A DNA stretch of 64,000 nt. Source: Botryosphaeria dothidea (lineage: Eukaryota > Ascomycota > Dothideomycetes > Botryosphaeriales > Botryosphaeriaceae). Of the stretch, positions 33,439 to 43,482 are shown piece after piece. The translations under genes were made by a program, and so were the position numbers. Position 1 is the stretch's first letter. The number at the start of each line of letters is the position of its first letter. A model generated the notes under the pieces. That model ran no database searches. It saw nothing but the letters and a program-made list of their open reading frames with translations, and was not told the origin of the DNA. The stretch lies in NCBI GenBank assembly GCA_011503125.2, contig WWBZ02000073.1, positions 1,798,001 to 1,862,000 of the forward strand. The letters are read 5' to 3'.

Positions 33439-34932
33439 TCATGAAGCAGGGAACGGGAAAACAGCAGGACTCTTGTAGCCATTCTTCCCCACCGACCTGA
33501 TCCCAAACACCACATTGTCCTTGCTCAAGTCCACAGACACCGTCCCCACATTCCCAACATCATACGCATGCGTCCAGAGCGGCGCCGTAGTCGGCCGGTA
33601 CACCACCTCGTAGCTCGCCAACTGCGCATCCTCAACTTGCAGCCACGCAAACCGGCTGTTGTTGTCGAGAGCCGTCGTATCGACGGTCACGTTGCGCGGC
33701 ATGCCGGGCGCCTGGGACAGCGACCACAGCGCCGCGAGATTCACCTTGCCGACGCGCGCGGTGAAGTCGTAGTCGACGAACTCGGGCAGGTCGCCGTACT
33801 GGGTGCCGTTCTCGACGCGGATGTCCTGGTGCTGGTGGGCGAAGTTCTCGTTGGGCTCGGTGAAGCGCACGGCCGGGTAGCCCTGCTCGAGGAAGGGCCG
33901 GTGGTCGCCGCCGCGCAGGTAGCGGTCCAGGCGGTACACGACGGCAACGTTCATCTCCGTGGCGTCGTTGGAGGAGACTTCGGAGACGAAGCGGCCGAGC
34001 TGTCTGGCGGGGGAGTCGTTCTCGCCGCCGATGCTGAGGCGGGTCGCAGCGCGGGAGGCGCTCTCGGTGGTCGGTGGCCCCTGGGCGAAGAGCCGGATGG
34101 TGAAGGGGTCTTTTCCGCCGTCGTCGCCGGTGGAGCTGCCGATGATGTCGTTGTTGAGCATGCCTTCGACATTGACGCTGGCGTTCCGGAGCGTCTGGGC
34201 GAAGAACGTGGAGCCGTAGAGGCCTTGCTCTTCGCCTGCGACGGCGCTGAACAGAATGGTGGCTCTCGGCTTTCGAGTCGCCAGGATGCGAGCAAGCTCA
34301 ATGACCACTATTTTATATGAGTATTTACCTTGCAGTTCTGTAGGATATTTCGACTTACCCGCTACACCAGATGCATCGTCGTTTGCTCCAGGGGAATCCG
34401 CGTCGTAGTTCAACACATCCGTAACTCTGGAATCGTAGTGGCCTGAGATCACGTACACCCGATCCGGATCCTCTGAGCCCTCAATACGGGCTATGACATT
34501 GGAGATCCTAGTAGGAAATGGGATTCGGCTGGCGACACCCTGAATGTATCCGGGGACCGATACGGTCATTCTCCCTTCGGATGCTTCTGCATACTTGCGC
34601 ATCTCCGAAGCAATCCAGTCTCTCGCGGCACCGATACCACGGGTACTAGAGTTCTGGGTTGACAGGGTATGACGCGTTTCGAACGACACAAGCTTCAAGA
34701 TGGTTGCTTCGATATTTGCGGGATCAACCTCATCGAGCATCGTCCGGAGCTCGTCGTCCGGAGCCTGCGGAACAATCTCTGAGCCGAGATCAGACGCTGG
34801 CCAGGAAGCAGCAGCGCAAGAAGCGTAGTCCGAGACATTTGCGGCGGCGGCGGACTGATCCTCAGGAGGAGGCACGTTTTGAGCTATGCTCGACGCGACG
34901 AGCAGCGCGGACATCACAACGCGGATGAACAT
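33439..34932 (-). CDS. Secreted M28-family Zn aminopeptidase (480 aa)
   Basis: Two exons, 34932-34359 and 34307-33439, joined across a 51-nt phase-1 intron that happens to be open in frame. A signal peptide ([18 protein letters not shown]) precedes a pro-region of about 50 residues. The M28 co-catalytic zinc site is complete: His165 in SGHYDS, bridging Asp185 in GANDDASG, catalytic Glu217 and ligand Glu218 in GEEQG, Asp245 in LNNDIIGS and a late His in NFAHQHQD. Family enzymes remove N-terminal residues, mainly Leu-type, from peptides outside the cell. A C-terminal beta-rich domain of about 100 residues follows the peptidase core, as in several fungal secreted M28 enzymes. Intact and probably functional. 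Confidence 0.94.
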   Translation of the reverse strand: MFIRVVMSALLVASSIAQNVPPPEDQSAAAANVSDYASCAAASWPASDLGSEIVPQAPDDELRTMLDEVDPANIEATILKLVSFETRHTLSTQNSSTRGIGAARDWIASEMRKYAEASEGRMTVSVPGYIQGVASRIPFPTRISNVIARIEGSEDPDRVYVISGHYDSRVTDVLNYDADSPGANDDASGVAGKSKYPTELQGKYSYKIVVIELARILATRKPRATILFSAVAGEEQGLYGSTFFAQTLRNASVNVEGMLNNDIIGSSTGDDGGKDPFTIRLFAQGPPTTESASRAATRLSIGGENDSPARQLGRFVSEVSSNDATEMNVAVVYRLDRYLRGGDHRPFLEQGYPAVRFTEPNENFAHQHQDIRVENGTQYGDLPEFVDYDFTARVGKVNLAALWSLSQAPGMPRNVTVDTTALDNNSRFAWLQVEDAQLASYEVVYRPTTAPLWTHAYDVGNVGTVSVDLSKDNVVFGIRSVGKNGYKSPAVFPFPAS

Positions 34933-35862
34933 GATGACGGCGAGCAGTGAAGCAAGCTAAAACATCACACAACCGCCCGGGAAACGGTCTGTTTATATCT
35001 TGCCGGTAGGGCTGTTTAGTCGGTGAGATATGCGCCGGAGATCTAAAGCTTTATCTTGACAGCTTCCGCAAGAAGGCTGGGATCCATGAATCTACCCCTC
35101 ATAATGTGTCAATTGATGAGCTCATGCATTGGCGCCACTCTCAGGAACGGCATCGAGGCTCGAGCGTTGTACCGGGGTCGGGACGGCAGAAACCTGGAGA
35201 TTGTGCAGCGTTGGGCCGGCCAAGCATCATTCGCATCAGTTCATTGCCAGATGAGGAAGGTCGATATGGACTGGTGGACAGAGCCACAGCACGGCATTTC
35301 GGATTGCGCTGGGCAAATGAAGATATCGGCGAGCGTCATCGCGAAAAGATCAGAGAGCGACACATTTAATCGAAGCAGTGTCGGAGGGTCTCATCCCTCG
35401 GCTGAGCTCATAGTCCCAACATTAACGGCTGGCGGGCGGGATATCCTGGCCGCCAAGGACCGGCAGAGAGCGCCGAAGGCAAGTGAAATAGATGACCGGA
35501 GAACATTTAGGCTTCAGGAAGGTTTGCAGAATTCATGCAACAGATGGTGTACATTGAGGCACGCCAGTGCGACCAGTTGGGCCATGGAAGAGGCGGGAAT
35601 TGCAGTGAAGCGGAAAGACCAAGTGAGGAGTTGCGGATGGATTGCGTGATGGGCGCGCGCGGACAGAAGTTTCAGGCGGCGGCAACTATTTTAAGGTTCG
35701 CGGGAGAGATCTGCGAAGGCGGCGATTGGCGGCAGAACACACGTCGCGGACACACCTCAACTCCACGCCTCTGCCTACACGTAGCCAGAAGCTCCATTCT
35801 GCCAACCGCTGCTGTTTCCACGCCGGAATTCTCACTGACAGTTTCGGCCACCTCGCGCAGTC
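34933..35862. other. Divergent intergenic region, no gene recognised
   Basis: 930 bp between the divergent peptidase and SNARE genes. A plus-strand open stretch of about 190 codons without an ATG near its 5' end shows no motif and is taken as chance. A possible TATA-like ctgtttatatctt lies near 34990 on the peptidase side. Confidence 0.4.
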
Positions 35863-36775
35863 ATGGTTAGCAGCGCTTTCCTCACATTGGCTTTCAGACC
35901 ACTCACAGCGCCTGCAGAACTCCCTCTTCAACTCCGCCCTGCGTCAATCCACCTCCATACGCAAGGATCTAGATGCCTTCGCTGAGAGTAGCACCTTGTC
36001 GCCCGCCCTCCTTGGTAAGTGTAGTTGTCATCTACGGCTTTTCAGAGCCAGGCGCTAATGGGACCATGCAGGGCAAATCAACGCCTCCCTTACTTCCTTC
36101 AACCGCACCATAGATGACTACAACCGCCTCGCGAAGCAGGAGATGGTCGCCGCGAAACAGGAGAAGGCATACGAACGTCTCAAAACCTTTCGCACCGAGT
36201 TGAACGACTACCGCGAGCAATTCAACCGATTAAAACAAGAAAACGACGAACGGGTGAGTCTCTCTCCGCCTCGTACACAGTCCGCCCCCAACACAATACT
36301 GACACCACTTTCTCCACCTCAGCAACAAGTCCAAACCCGCGCCGAGCTTCTCGGCCGCCGTCCGCACCACGCCGCCACCCCCGAAAACCCATACGCCTCC
36401 GTCTCCGCATCCACGAACTCTCCCTGGGCCCCACGACCGGGCAGCGGCGGCGGGCCGTCAGCGCTGGGCGCGGCGCCGTCGGACTACACGCGCGAGACAC
36501 ACGCCTTCCGGGAGCAGTCGTTCATGTCGCAGACGAATGCGCAGCTGGACGAATTTCTCGAGCGCGGCCGCGCCGTGCTGGGCGACCTGGGGGACCAGCG
36601 CGAGATGCTCAAGGGCACTCAGCGCAAGCTGTACAGCGTCGCCAACACCCTGGGCGTCAGCGGCGATACCATCCGGATGGTCGAGAGGCGCGCGAAGCAG
36701 GACAAGTGGATATTCTGGGCCGGTGTCGTCATCTTCTTCACCTTTTGCTATCTGGTGCTGAAGTTCTTGAGATAA
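35863..36775 (+). CDS. bos1: Bos1-like ER-Golgi SNARE (244 aa)
   Basis: Exon 1 is just the ATG (35863-35865). Exons 35918-36014, 36072-36253 and 36323-36775 follow; introns of 52, 57 and 69 nt. The joined start reads M-NSLFNSALRQSTSIRKDL, the conserved N-terminus of fungal Bos1. Residues 30-90 are the N-terminal helical bundle (SFNRTIDDYNRLAKQE). Residues 160-215 are the Qb SNARE helix (LDEFLERGRAVLGDLGDQRE, then LGVSGDTIRMVERRAKQDKW). A single C-terminal anchor of about 20 hydrophobic residues ends KFLR. Bos1 works with Sed5, Bet1 and Sec22 in fusion of ER-derived vesicles with the cis-Golgi. Intact. Confidence 0.93.
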
Positions 36776-37271
36776 TTTTTTGGATCCGAGGCGGGTTGGA
36801 AAAGAGGTGGGGATATGAATGGATGGGAAGGATGAGGTTGTGCTTTTCGTTGAACATCTGCGATTAGCGTGGCGTTCTGGAGGTTGCTTTGATGGGAGGG
36901 AAACATTGACTCGACTGATTCACCGCGGTCTCATATTCCCTGGGCGTAAGGCGTTCATGCAGACTCTGCTCGATATGGATTGCGGTCATCCTGCTGTAAG
37001 GTCTACTTCATTTTCTCTTGTATTGTTTACCTTTTTCCAGGCACAGTGTTAATTAAACCATTACATATTGCTTGACTAAATCGCTCGAACTTCCTTGGTA
37101 TCATTGTAATTCGATTTTGATGACATGGGAAAGGTATCTCTTTTTTCGGTTGAAAGCTCTCTAGCGCATGAAAAACGACCAAGGAAAGATCTCAGGGAAA
37201 CAAAATGTCGGGTCGTCGGAGTTTTGTGAAGGAAATATTGCCTGCTTCAGCAGTACCGTGCTGCACAGCAA
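36776..37271. other. Intergenic between convergent genes
   Basis: 496 bp of 3' flanking sequence. AT-rich near 37040-37150. No feature recognised. Confidence 0.45.
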
Positions 37272-38438
37272 TCAATAATAATCATCCCACCACTCTGAAA
37301 CGGACTCCTCGTACTCATCCGGCAAGTCAACGATGTCCCTCTCATGCCAGTCCAACCTGTCCTTACGTCTTCTATCTCTGTCATGCCTCCCCATCTTCTC
37401 AACACGCTCGGCGAGTTCGTCCAGCTCATCCCTCAGGTCATGGACATCATGGCGCAGCTCCCGCTGATCATCCTTGATCAAACCCAACGCGCCTCTCAAT
37501 CCGCTACCCGCAATCCCACCATACCCACGCATCTCAGGCTTCCACGCCAACATCTCATCCGGATCCACATGCCGATGCGAGCGATGATAAGTCTCAAGCC
37601 CCAGCGGCTTACCAGCACGAGCCGCCCTCACAAGCCGCCTCTCGCGATGCTCGTGCAGATACTCCACGCCCCCATCATCCAACACCCTTCTCCTCCACCC
37701 CCCACCAGGCCCCACCCTCTCCCTCTCCCCCACCCTCTCCACCATCTCCCACAACGCATCCCCGCCCGGCAAGCTCCTCCGCACAAACCGCTCATACCTG
37801 CTCTCCACGCCCAGCACGTCCGGCCGCGCCGCCACGACCTCGCGCACGCACGCCTCGCGCTCCGCCTCGCCCGCCCGCACCACCACGCCCAGCGCCCACG
37901 CCCATAGCACGACCGCCTGCGGATGCTCTTCCGCCTCTTCGTCACCGCCGCCGCCGCCGCCATCCCCGAGGACGCGCTGCCCGTGCCGCGCGAAGAAGGC
38001 GACGCACGCGCCGCCCAGCTTGCGCGAGCGGAACGCGCGCGACAGGTCGGCCAGCACTAGGAAGGTGGTCAGCGTGCGGGGGTGGTGGACGCCGGCGCCG
38101 GAGGCGCGCGAGCGGCGGTCCTCGAGCTGGGCGCGGGCGAGCAGGTCGGCGAGGAGGGCGTCGGCGGTGGAGGGGGTGGAGGCGTCGAGGGCGGCGATGA
38201 GGGCGGCGCAGGCGGCGGTGATCTTGGAGGCGCGCAGCAGGTTGTGCGTCGTGAGCGGCGACGTCGGGATGTAGGTGGCGGCGAGGTCGAGCTGGTGGCG
38301 CCGGTTGAGGTGGGACGGGTAGGCGGGCAGGTAGGTGCGCAGAAGGAGGGCGGGGAGCGTGGCGCGGTTGGTGGAGCCGCAGCGGAGGGTGATGTCGCGG
38401 TGGGTGTAGTGGAGGCCGAGCTCGACGTCGCGGTCCAT
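37272..38438 (-). CDS. Hypothetical protein with charged C-terminal coiled coil (388 aa)
   Basis: Single exon from ATG 38438; the longer upstream frame lacks an ATG in good context. The N-terminal half is mainly helical (LDLAATYIPTSPLTTHNLLR, TADALLADLLARAQLEDRRS) with an interrupting Gly run near residue 170. Residues 310-370 form a strongly charged heptad-like helix (KDDQRELRHDVHDLRDELDE). The tail is acidic and aromatic (SEWWDDYY). No signal peptide or membrane segment. I do not recognise the family. Strong GC3 bias on this strand supports it over the opposing frames. Confidence 0.7.
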   Translation of the reverse strand: MDRDVELGLHYTHRDITLRCGSTNRATLPALLLRTYLPAYPSHLNRRHQLDLAATYIPTSPLTTHNLLRASKITAACAALIAALDASTPSTADALLADLLARAQLEDRRSRASGAGVHHPRTLTTFLVLADLSRAFRSRKLGGACVAFFARHGQRVLGDGGGGGGDEEAEEHPQAVVLWAWALGVVVRAGEAEREACVREVVAARPDVLGVESRYERFVRRSLPGGDALWEMVERVGERERVGPGGGWRRRVLDDGGVEYLHEHRERRLVRAARAGKPLGLETYHRSHRHVDPDEMLAWKPEMRGYGGIAGSGLRGALGLIKDDQRELRHDVHDLRDELDELAERVEKMGRHDRDRRRKDRLDWHERDIVDLPDEYEESVSEWWDDYY

Positions 38439-40376
38439 TGTTGATGGTAGTGGGTGCGGGTGTGCGGTCTGAGTGCGTGAGGATGTCCGTCCGGGGTTGA
38501 ACGTGAGACGGGTGACTGAGTGCTTTCTTCTGCGGGTGAAGGATTCAATGTTCTTATGGATCCTGAATGGATTCGGGTCCTCGGACAGCAGAAGGAGTAG
38601 AAGCAAACTGAAAACTTGCTTCCCAGGCTCTATGCGGGCTTCAATTCCTGTAACACCGCGGGCATGCAGTTAGGCGGAAGCGTGTCACGAGTAACTCCGA
38701 TGATTGACGCTGGACAAACCGGGCCTGCGGTTCCTCAAGAAGTAGGCATGGTGTTGAATGGAGAAGGCTGTAGAAATGGAGAATTTTGGCACTGGGCTTG
38801 AAAAAGCGGGTGTTTGTGGGAACGTGTTGGCGAGACAAGATGGGAAAACAAAAGGTGGAAGTGGCTTTGAACAAGCTGAAGGATTCTTGGCCGCGCACTA
38901 TCAGCTGCAGGATGGCGCACCCGGCGGGTACCCACAGCGCCACGGCTGCCACTCGCGCCGTTTTAAGGTCACCGGTCAGAGGAGAGTGTACTGCTGACCC
39001 TCCTTAGCGGTCAGATTGCTGCCTGTGTTACAAGGTAGCATTGCACCTACAGTCTCGAAACTGGGACAGCAGGAGCAAGAGAAAGAAACTACCGCTTAAT
39101 GTATCTTGCCAATAACAAGCTCCACGTTAGACATGGTGAAGCCCATGAAGCTGAGGAGGCCGTAACAGCGGCGTGAACAGATATTGACAATCTGGCCAGT
39201 TGGTGTGCGAGGCTGAGGCTGGGGAGGGCGCGGGGCTTAGCGGGGGGCGTCGACGCAAGTAATCTCGCTGTGACGGACACCTGCAGCGCCGGCGCGTCAA
39301 CCGGATTCTCTTCCCATTTTTCGAGTTCAGGAAAGTTTGCAGCTCCGGAGTTTGTTTGCGACCGTGGCCTAGATGCAATCCTGGTAGCACGCACTGCGGC
39401 CCGCGCGTAGCGGTATCGAATACGCTGCACGTGGATTCCAGCCTCTTCTCCATCGATCTGGAACCGTTACCATGGGGGAAAACCAAAGATGCCTGGATTC
39501 GCTGAAAGCAGATCCAGTAGAACGGATGGGAGACCATTCTCTGTTGATCTGACCTATCTCACTTTACCTTGGATCTTTCGCGAAACACCCCAACCTCGTT
39601 ATCGCTGTGATAACCTGCAACTTCCGTTACTATGGCTCTGAAGAAGCCTCTGCATTCTGTTATCTGCGGGGCCCACGAGACAAAGCTCATATTTTCCGAC
39701 AGTCGAAGTGGACAACTTCCCATGATGCTTCTGTTACTTCAGGTCAGCGAGATGTAAGCTCTGGTTCTTTGTGGGTGAGGTTGAGATGATTTGTAAAGTC
39801 TCGTCACCAATTCAACACCAGGAGAGCCTCTACCGGAGAGTGGTTGCCCTTTTGGATATTTCTGCGTCAAATCAGCCATCAACCTACTAAACTCATGACG
39901 AGATCCATGGTCATCTCGGGGGTTGGAGCTACGGGCTTATCTTTATGTCACCAGAAGGGGCCGGAAAGACGTACATATCAATGAACGCTGGACACAATGG
40001 ATTCTGGTCGCCAAGATATAAACAAACTGATTGTGTTCGCATCGATACGGGGTTTCCATTGCTGATGTTCAGAGATCTTTGGCTCAGTTCTTCCTCTAGG
40101 CGATTTAGATATTCTCAGAGACTTTATCGTCTGGGAGGAGATCTGGAGAATCGGCGGTCAAAGCGTCTCCATGCCTGCTGTTTCCAGCAATCGTCACATG
40201 GAGAGCGTGCAAAAGACTGCTAGCACATGAGCGCACCTGGACCCTGATTGCGAGAGTCCTTTAAATATCCCGTTGGTGGTCCCGCAACCATTCTCTCGAC
40301 GTCCACCTCCAACCTCCTCAACCGCACTCGAATACAAGATCTTCTCCACCCCCTCGGATCTCCACCTCTTCACACC
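38439..40376. other. Divergent intergenic region, no gene recognised
   Basis: 1.9 kb. Left part is leader/promoter of the 388-aa gene. The last 100 bp before 40377 are pyrimidine-rich (ctcgacgtccacctccaacc) as expected upstream of a fungal start. No repeats or RNA genes seen. Confidence 0.4.
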
Positions 40377-41255
40377 ATGTCTGACCGTTCTACCCCCCTG
40401 AGCGACGTCCCCCACGACGTTGAGGGCCCGATCCCGGTAAGCCATCACCCTCCTCCTCTCGTTTCACGAAGGCCACCGACTCTAATCATAGAAACGCGTC
40501 ACCATCAAGGCCGAGGTCGAAGATGCTCCGAAAGCCAAGGTCAAGACTGAGGACGAAGAGCGTCCCTCCACTCCTGAGCCTACCACTACTGCCGCCGCCG
40601 AGGCCGCCGAGGCCTCTGAGCCCCCGACCCCGATCACCCCGAAGACGCCCAAGCGTGCCGCCAGCGACGATGTCGAAACCGAGTCCCCCATGAAGAGGAC
40701 CAAGGGCAGGGCCTCGCCCAAGGCTGCCACCACTCCCCGTCAGCGCAAGGCTCCTGTTAAGACTCCTGTGAGTTCATTTTCCGCACCCAGATCCACCTCA
40801 CTTCACTTTAGATGCCCGCACTAATGCCACATTTTTTTTTCCCCCTTTCACAGAGCTCCGCCCGCTCCATCGCTACCTCCATGGACGAGCTCTCCGCCGA
40901 GGACCGCCTGCTTCTCAACATGAAGGACCAGGGCAAGTCGTGGAAGGAGATCGGCGAGGCGTGGAAGGCGGCCACGGGCGTCGCGCCGGCCAAGTCGACG
41001 CTGCCCAACCGCTACGCGCGCCTGCGCGCTAACATCACGTCCATGAGCGATGTCGACCAGCAGAACCTAGCCGCCGCCAAGGCCATGGTCGAGCAGGCGT
41101 TCGAGGCCAAGAAGTGGGAGCAGATCGCCGAGAAGATGACGGAGCTGGGTTCGGCCGAGAGGTTCTCGACCAACGTCCTCCAGAAGCAGTTCTCGAAGAT
41201 GGAAGCGGCCAAGGCTGAGGCTTCGGTCAACCCCTTCGAGGATGTTGAGGAGTAG
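40377..41255 (+). CDS. Myb/SANT-like nuclear protein (245 aa)
   Basis: Exons 40377-40436, 40492-40767 and 40854-41255; introns of 55 and 86 nt, the second with a long T/C tract. Residues 20-115 are acidic then basic and Pro-rich, with two likely nuclear signals (PKTPKRAAS and SPMKRTKGRASPK). Residues 120-180 match a Myb-like three-helix unit: ELSAEDRLLLNMKDQGKSWK, EIGEAWKAATG and TLPNRYARLRANI. Residues 185-235 (KAMVEQAFEAKKWEQIAEKM) look like a second, weaker unit. This architecture is widespread in ascomycete nuclear proteins of unknown detailed role. Intact, all splice joins in frame. Confidence 0.87.
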
Positions 41256-43482
41256 GTGTTTTGGGTCGTTCGTCCGCGCTTCGCTTCACGTTCCTCCTTC
41301 GGCATCACGGCTCTTTTGAGCAGCTTCGTTGGAGAATCTGGCCTTTCGACTTTGGATGGCGTTACACGGACAGGATGCCCGACTGGGATTATGGCAAAAA
41401 CTTCCATACGGGAAAGTGAGGTGGTGGTGGTTTGAGTCCCGTAATGGGTAGAGGAAATGGCCAACTTTATGGTCTCCATGGTTCAAGTGGATGGCATGGC
41501 TGGTCTTGCACTGGCTCAAGTATACAAGGTCTGCAGAAGTAATAAAGATATACCTGCGGCATGTCAGTACAGATGCTTGCTCCTTGTGATATCAAATTAT
41601 GTTGTTGAAGCATGTGGGGTGCATACGCAGATGCTCTCACCGCCAACTCACCTATTCTATGTTCTTGTGGTTTGCAAATACCTTCTTCGCCTACCTTCAT
41701 ATTCCATGCTCACTTTGTCCTGCGGATAGACGCATCTGGATGAGACGTGGAACTTCATGGACGAAGCAGTCTGGCGGAGAGTTGTTGTCCAGCCTTTTCG
41801 CTTACCCGGAGTTGACTCCAACCAGCATTTACTCGTTGGTTCCGTTGCAGCCGAAGGCAGGGCGTGCATGTAGGTTTTCGTCATGTATTGAGTGGCTTCG
41901 GCAGGCAACACGAAAAAGCAAGGCAACTATACTGACCGAGTGATAGTGTTTCTCAAGAACTGCCCGAACAGGCAACCAATACGCTCGCTTGCCTGGCGAC
42001 TATCGATCCTGCCGGCCGCTTGCGAGCGACTAAGGCCCTCACGCGGGCGTTCGGTCCACCGCCTTTTCTCGCACCGTTCTTGCGCCCCGCCGCCAAACGA
42101 CACGTTTACGCAGCGTTCCAGAAGGCTGCGACGTCGATGAAGGGAGGAAAAAGTGCCAGATGAAGGCATGCAGTGGGCCTTGGCAATACTGGCATTTGCC
42201 GCATCGGGAGGGCTGCCGCGACGCTAAGTCGACGGTCGAACGTAGGGGAGAATATTGGCAATGTTTCGTCTCTATGTTGCGGACCCGTTTAGGTTCTATT
42301 TTTTTTTTTTTGCGTTTTTTGCGTGTGCGGATCCGTTTGTTCGTTGCGGATTGCCGGCGTCAGGCGTCCAGGTAGGTACGCGTAAACACCCCTCTTCGCC
42401 TCTCGCGGTCCGCGCGTTTTCTGTCGGTGAGCGGAGCGCTAGGAAAGTATGGCGACATATTCAATAATGCGGATGGACGGAGATGCTTTGCGTGCTGGTG
42501 GTAGCTTTTCGTATTGGATTACGTGTGCGGAAGCAGAGCATTTGAGATGCGAGGGCGTCGATTTCTGGGAGAGAATGGGCTGTTTGGTGATCGACGCGAC
42601 CGTCACTGGGCTGTCGGCAGCAGGCACCGCCCTAGTCTTGCCCGGCGACCCGCGACTCGTCCAACCACCGCTGTGCAACAACATTCCCCGCTGTCACTCG
42701 ACGAAGCTTCAGCATGATCATCCTCCGCACCGTCGTGGGACATGTACATGCTATTGCTAACAAGCTTCGACAAGCTTCAGTCCGCTCTCCGCCGCCTGCT
42801 GCGCCGTTCGTCGCTGATCCGATCCGCCGCCCCGTCTGGCCGGATGGAGATGGATCGAACAAAGCGACTCCAGCCATCATGACAGAGGGGCCAGCATCGA
42901 GCATGCGGACAAGATGCACCCAAGTACCGCCAACGCCACCGGTGCCGTTTCTGCGGCCGCCACTTTATAGCAGGTGTCGCGGCAAGCAGCTCAATGGCGT
43001 CGATTCGCAGGGCTGTGGGCATCGATAAGGACTCTCGGCGACTAGTCGCTGAACGGCCTGGTGCCAGAGATAAGCAGAGCGCACAACAAGCCGTAAGCCC
43101 AGGCCCACCCCACAGTAAGATCCCAACTCTACTGCTTTTCTTCAGCCACTTCCGCGGACCATCTTTCGAGATCTCCATCCCGCGATCTCGCTTTCTCCCC
43201 GGCGTGTAGTGTCAAGCATATGACGAAACCCAACCGCTGCGTGATTTCCATGCCACTCGCCGTCCGTGCAGGGGTTTCGACAGTGGCACCATGCCCACTT
43301 CCTGTTCGCGTCTTCTCCGGCGTTTCGTCAACTAGCTGACAAAAATATCATTTCTCTCTATTTGCGTTCGCGTCCCGTACCATCTCTCGCCCTCCCTATC
43401 TGATTTTTTGTTTGCGTGTGTGTGTGCCCGTCCTGTGGTTTCTCTCCCGGATATCCCTTAGCCACACGAAAAACCGCACAAA
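41256..43482. promoter_or_regulatory. Upstream region of nitrate reductase with GATA and NIT4 sites
   Basis: 2.2 kb without a gene. Near its right end stand two HGATAR sites for AreA/NIT2-type nitrogen regulators, CGATAA at 43023-43028 and AGATAA at 43068-43073. The octamer TCCGCGGA at 43151-43158 is the palindrome reported for Neurospora NIT4. All lie 325-460 bp before the niaD ATG. A T run at 42299-42311 is the only low-complexity feature. Confidence 0.65.

Noticed and set aside
35056..35649. 197-codon open stretch between the peptidase and bos1
   Set aside because: Starts with a non-ATG codon, no recognisable domain and no splice signals.
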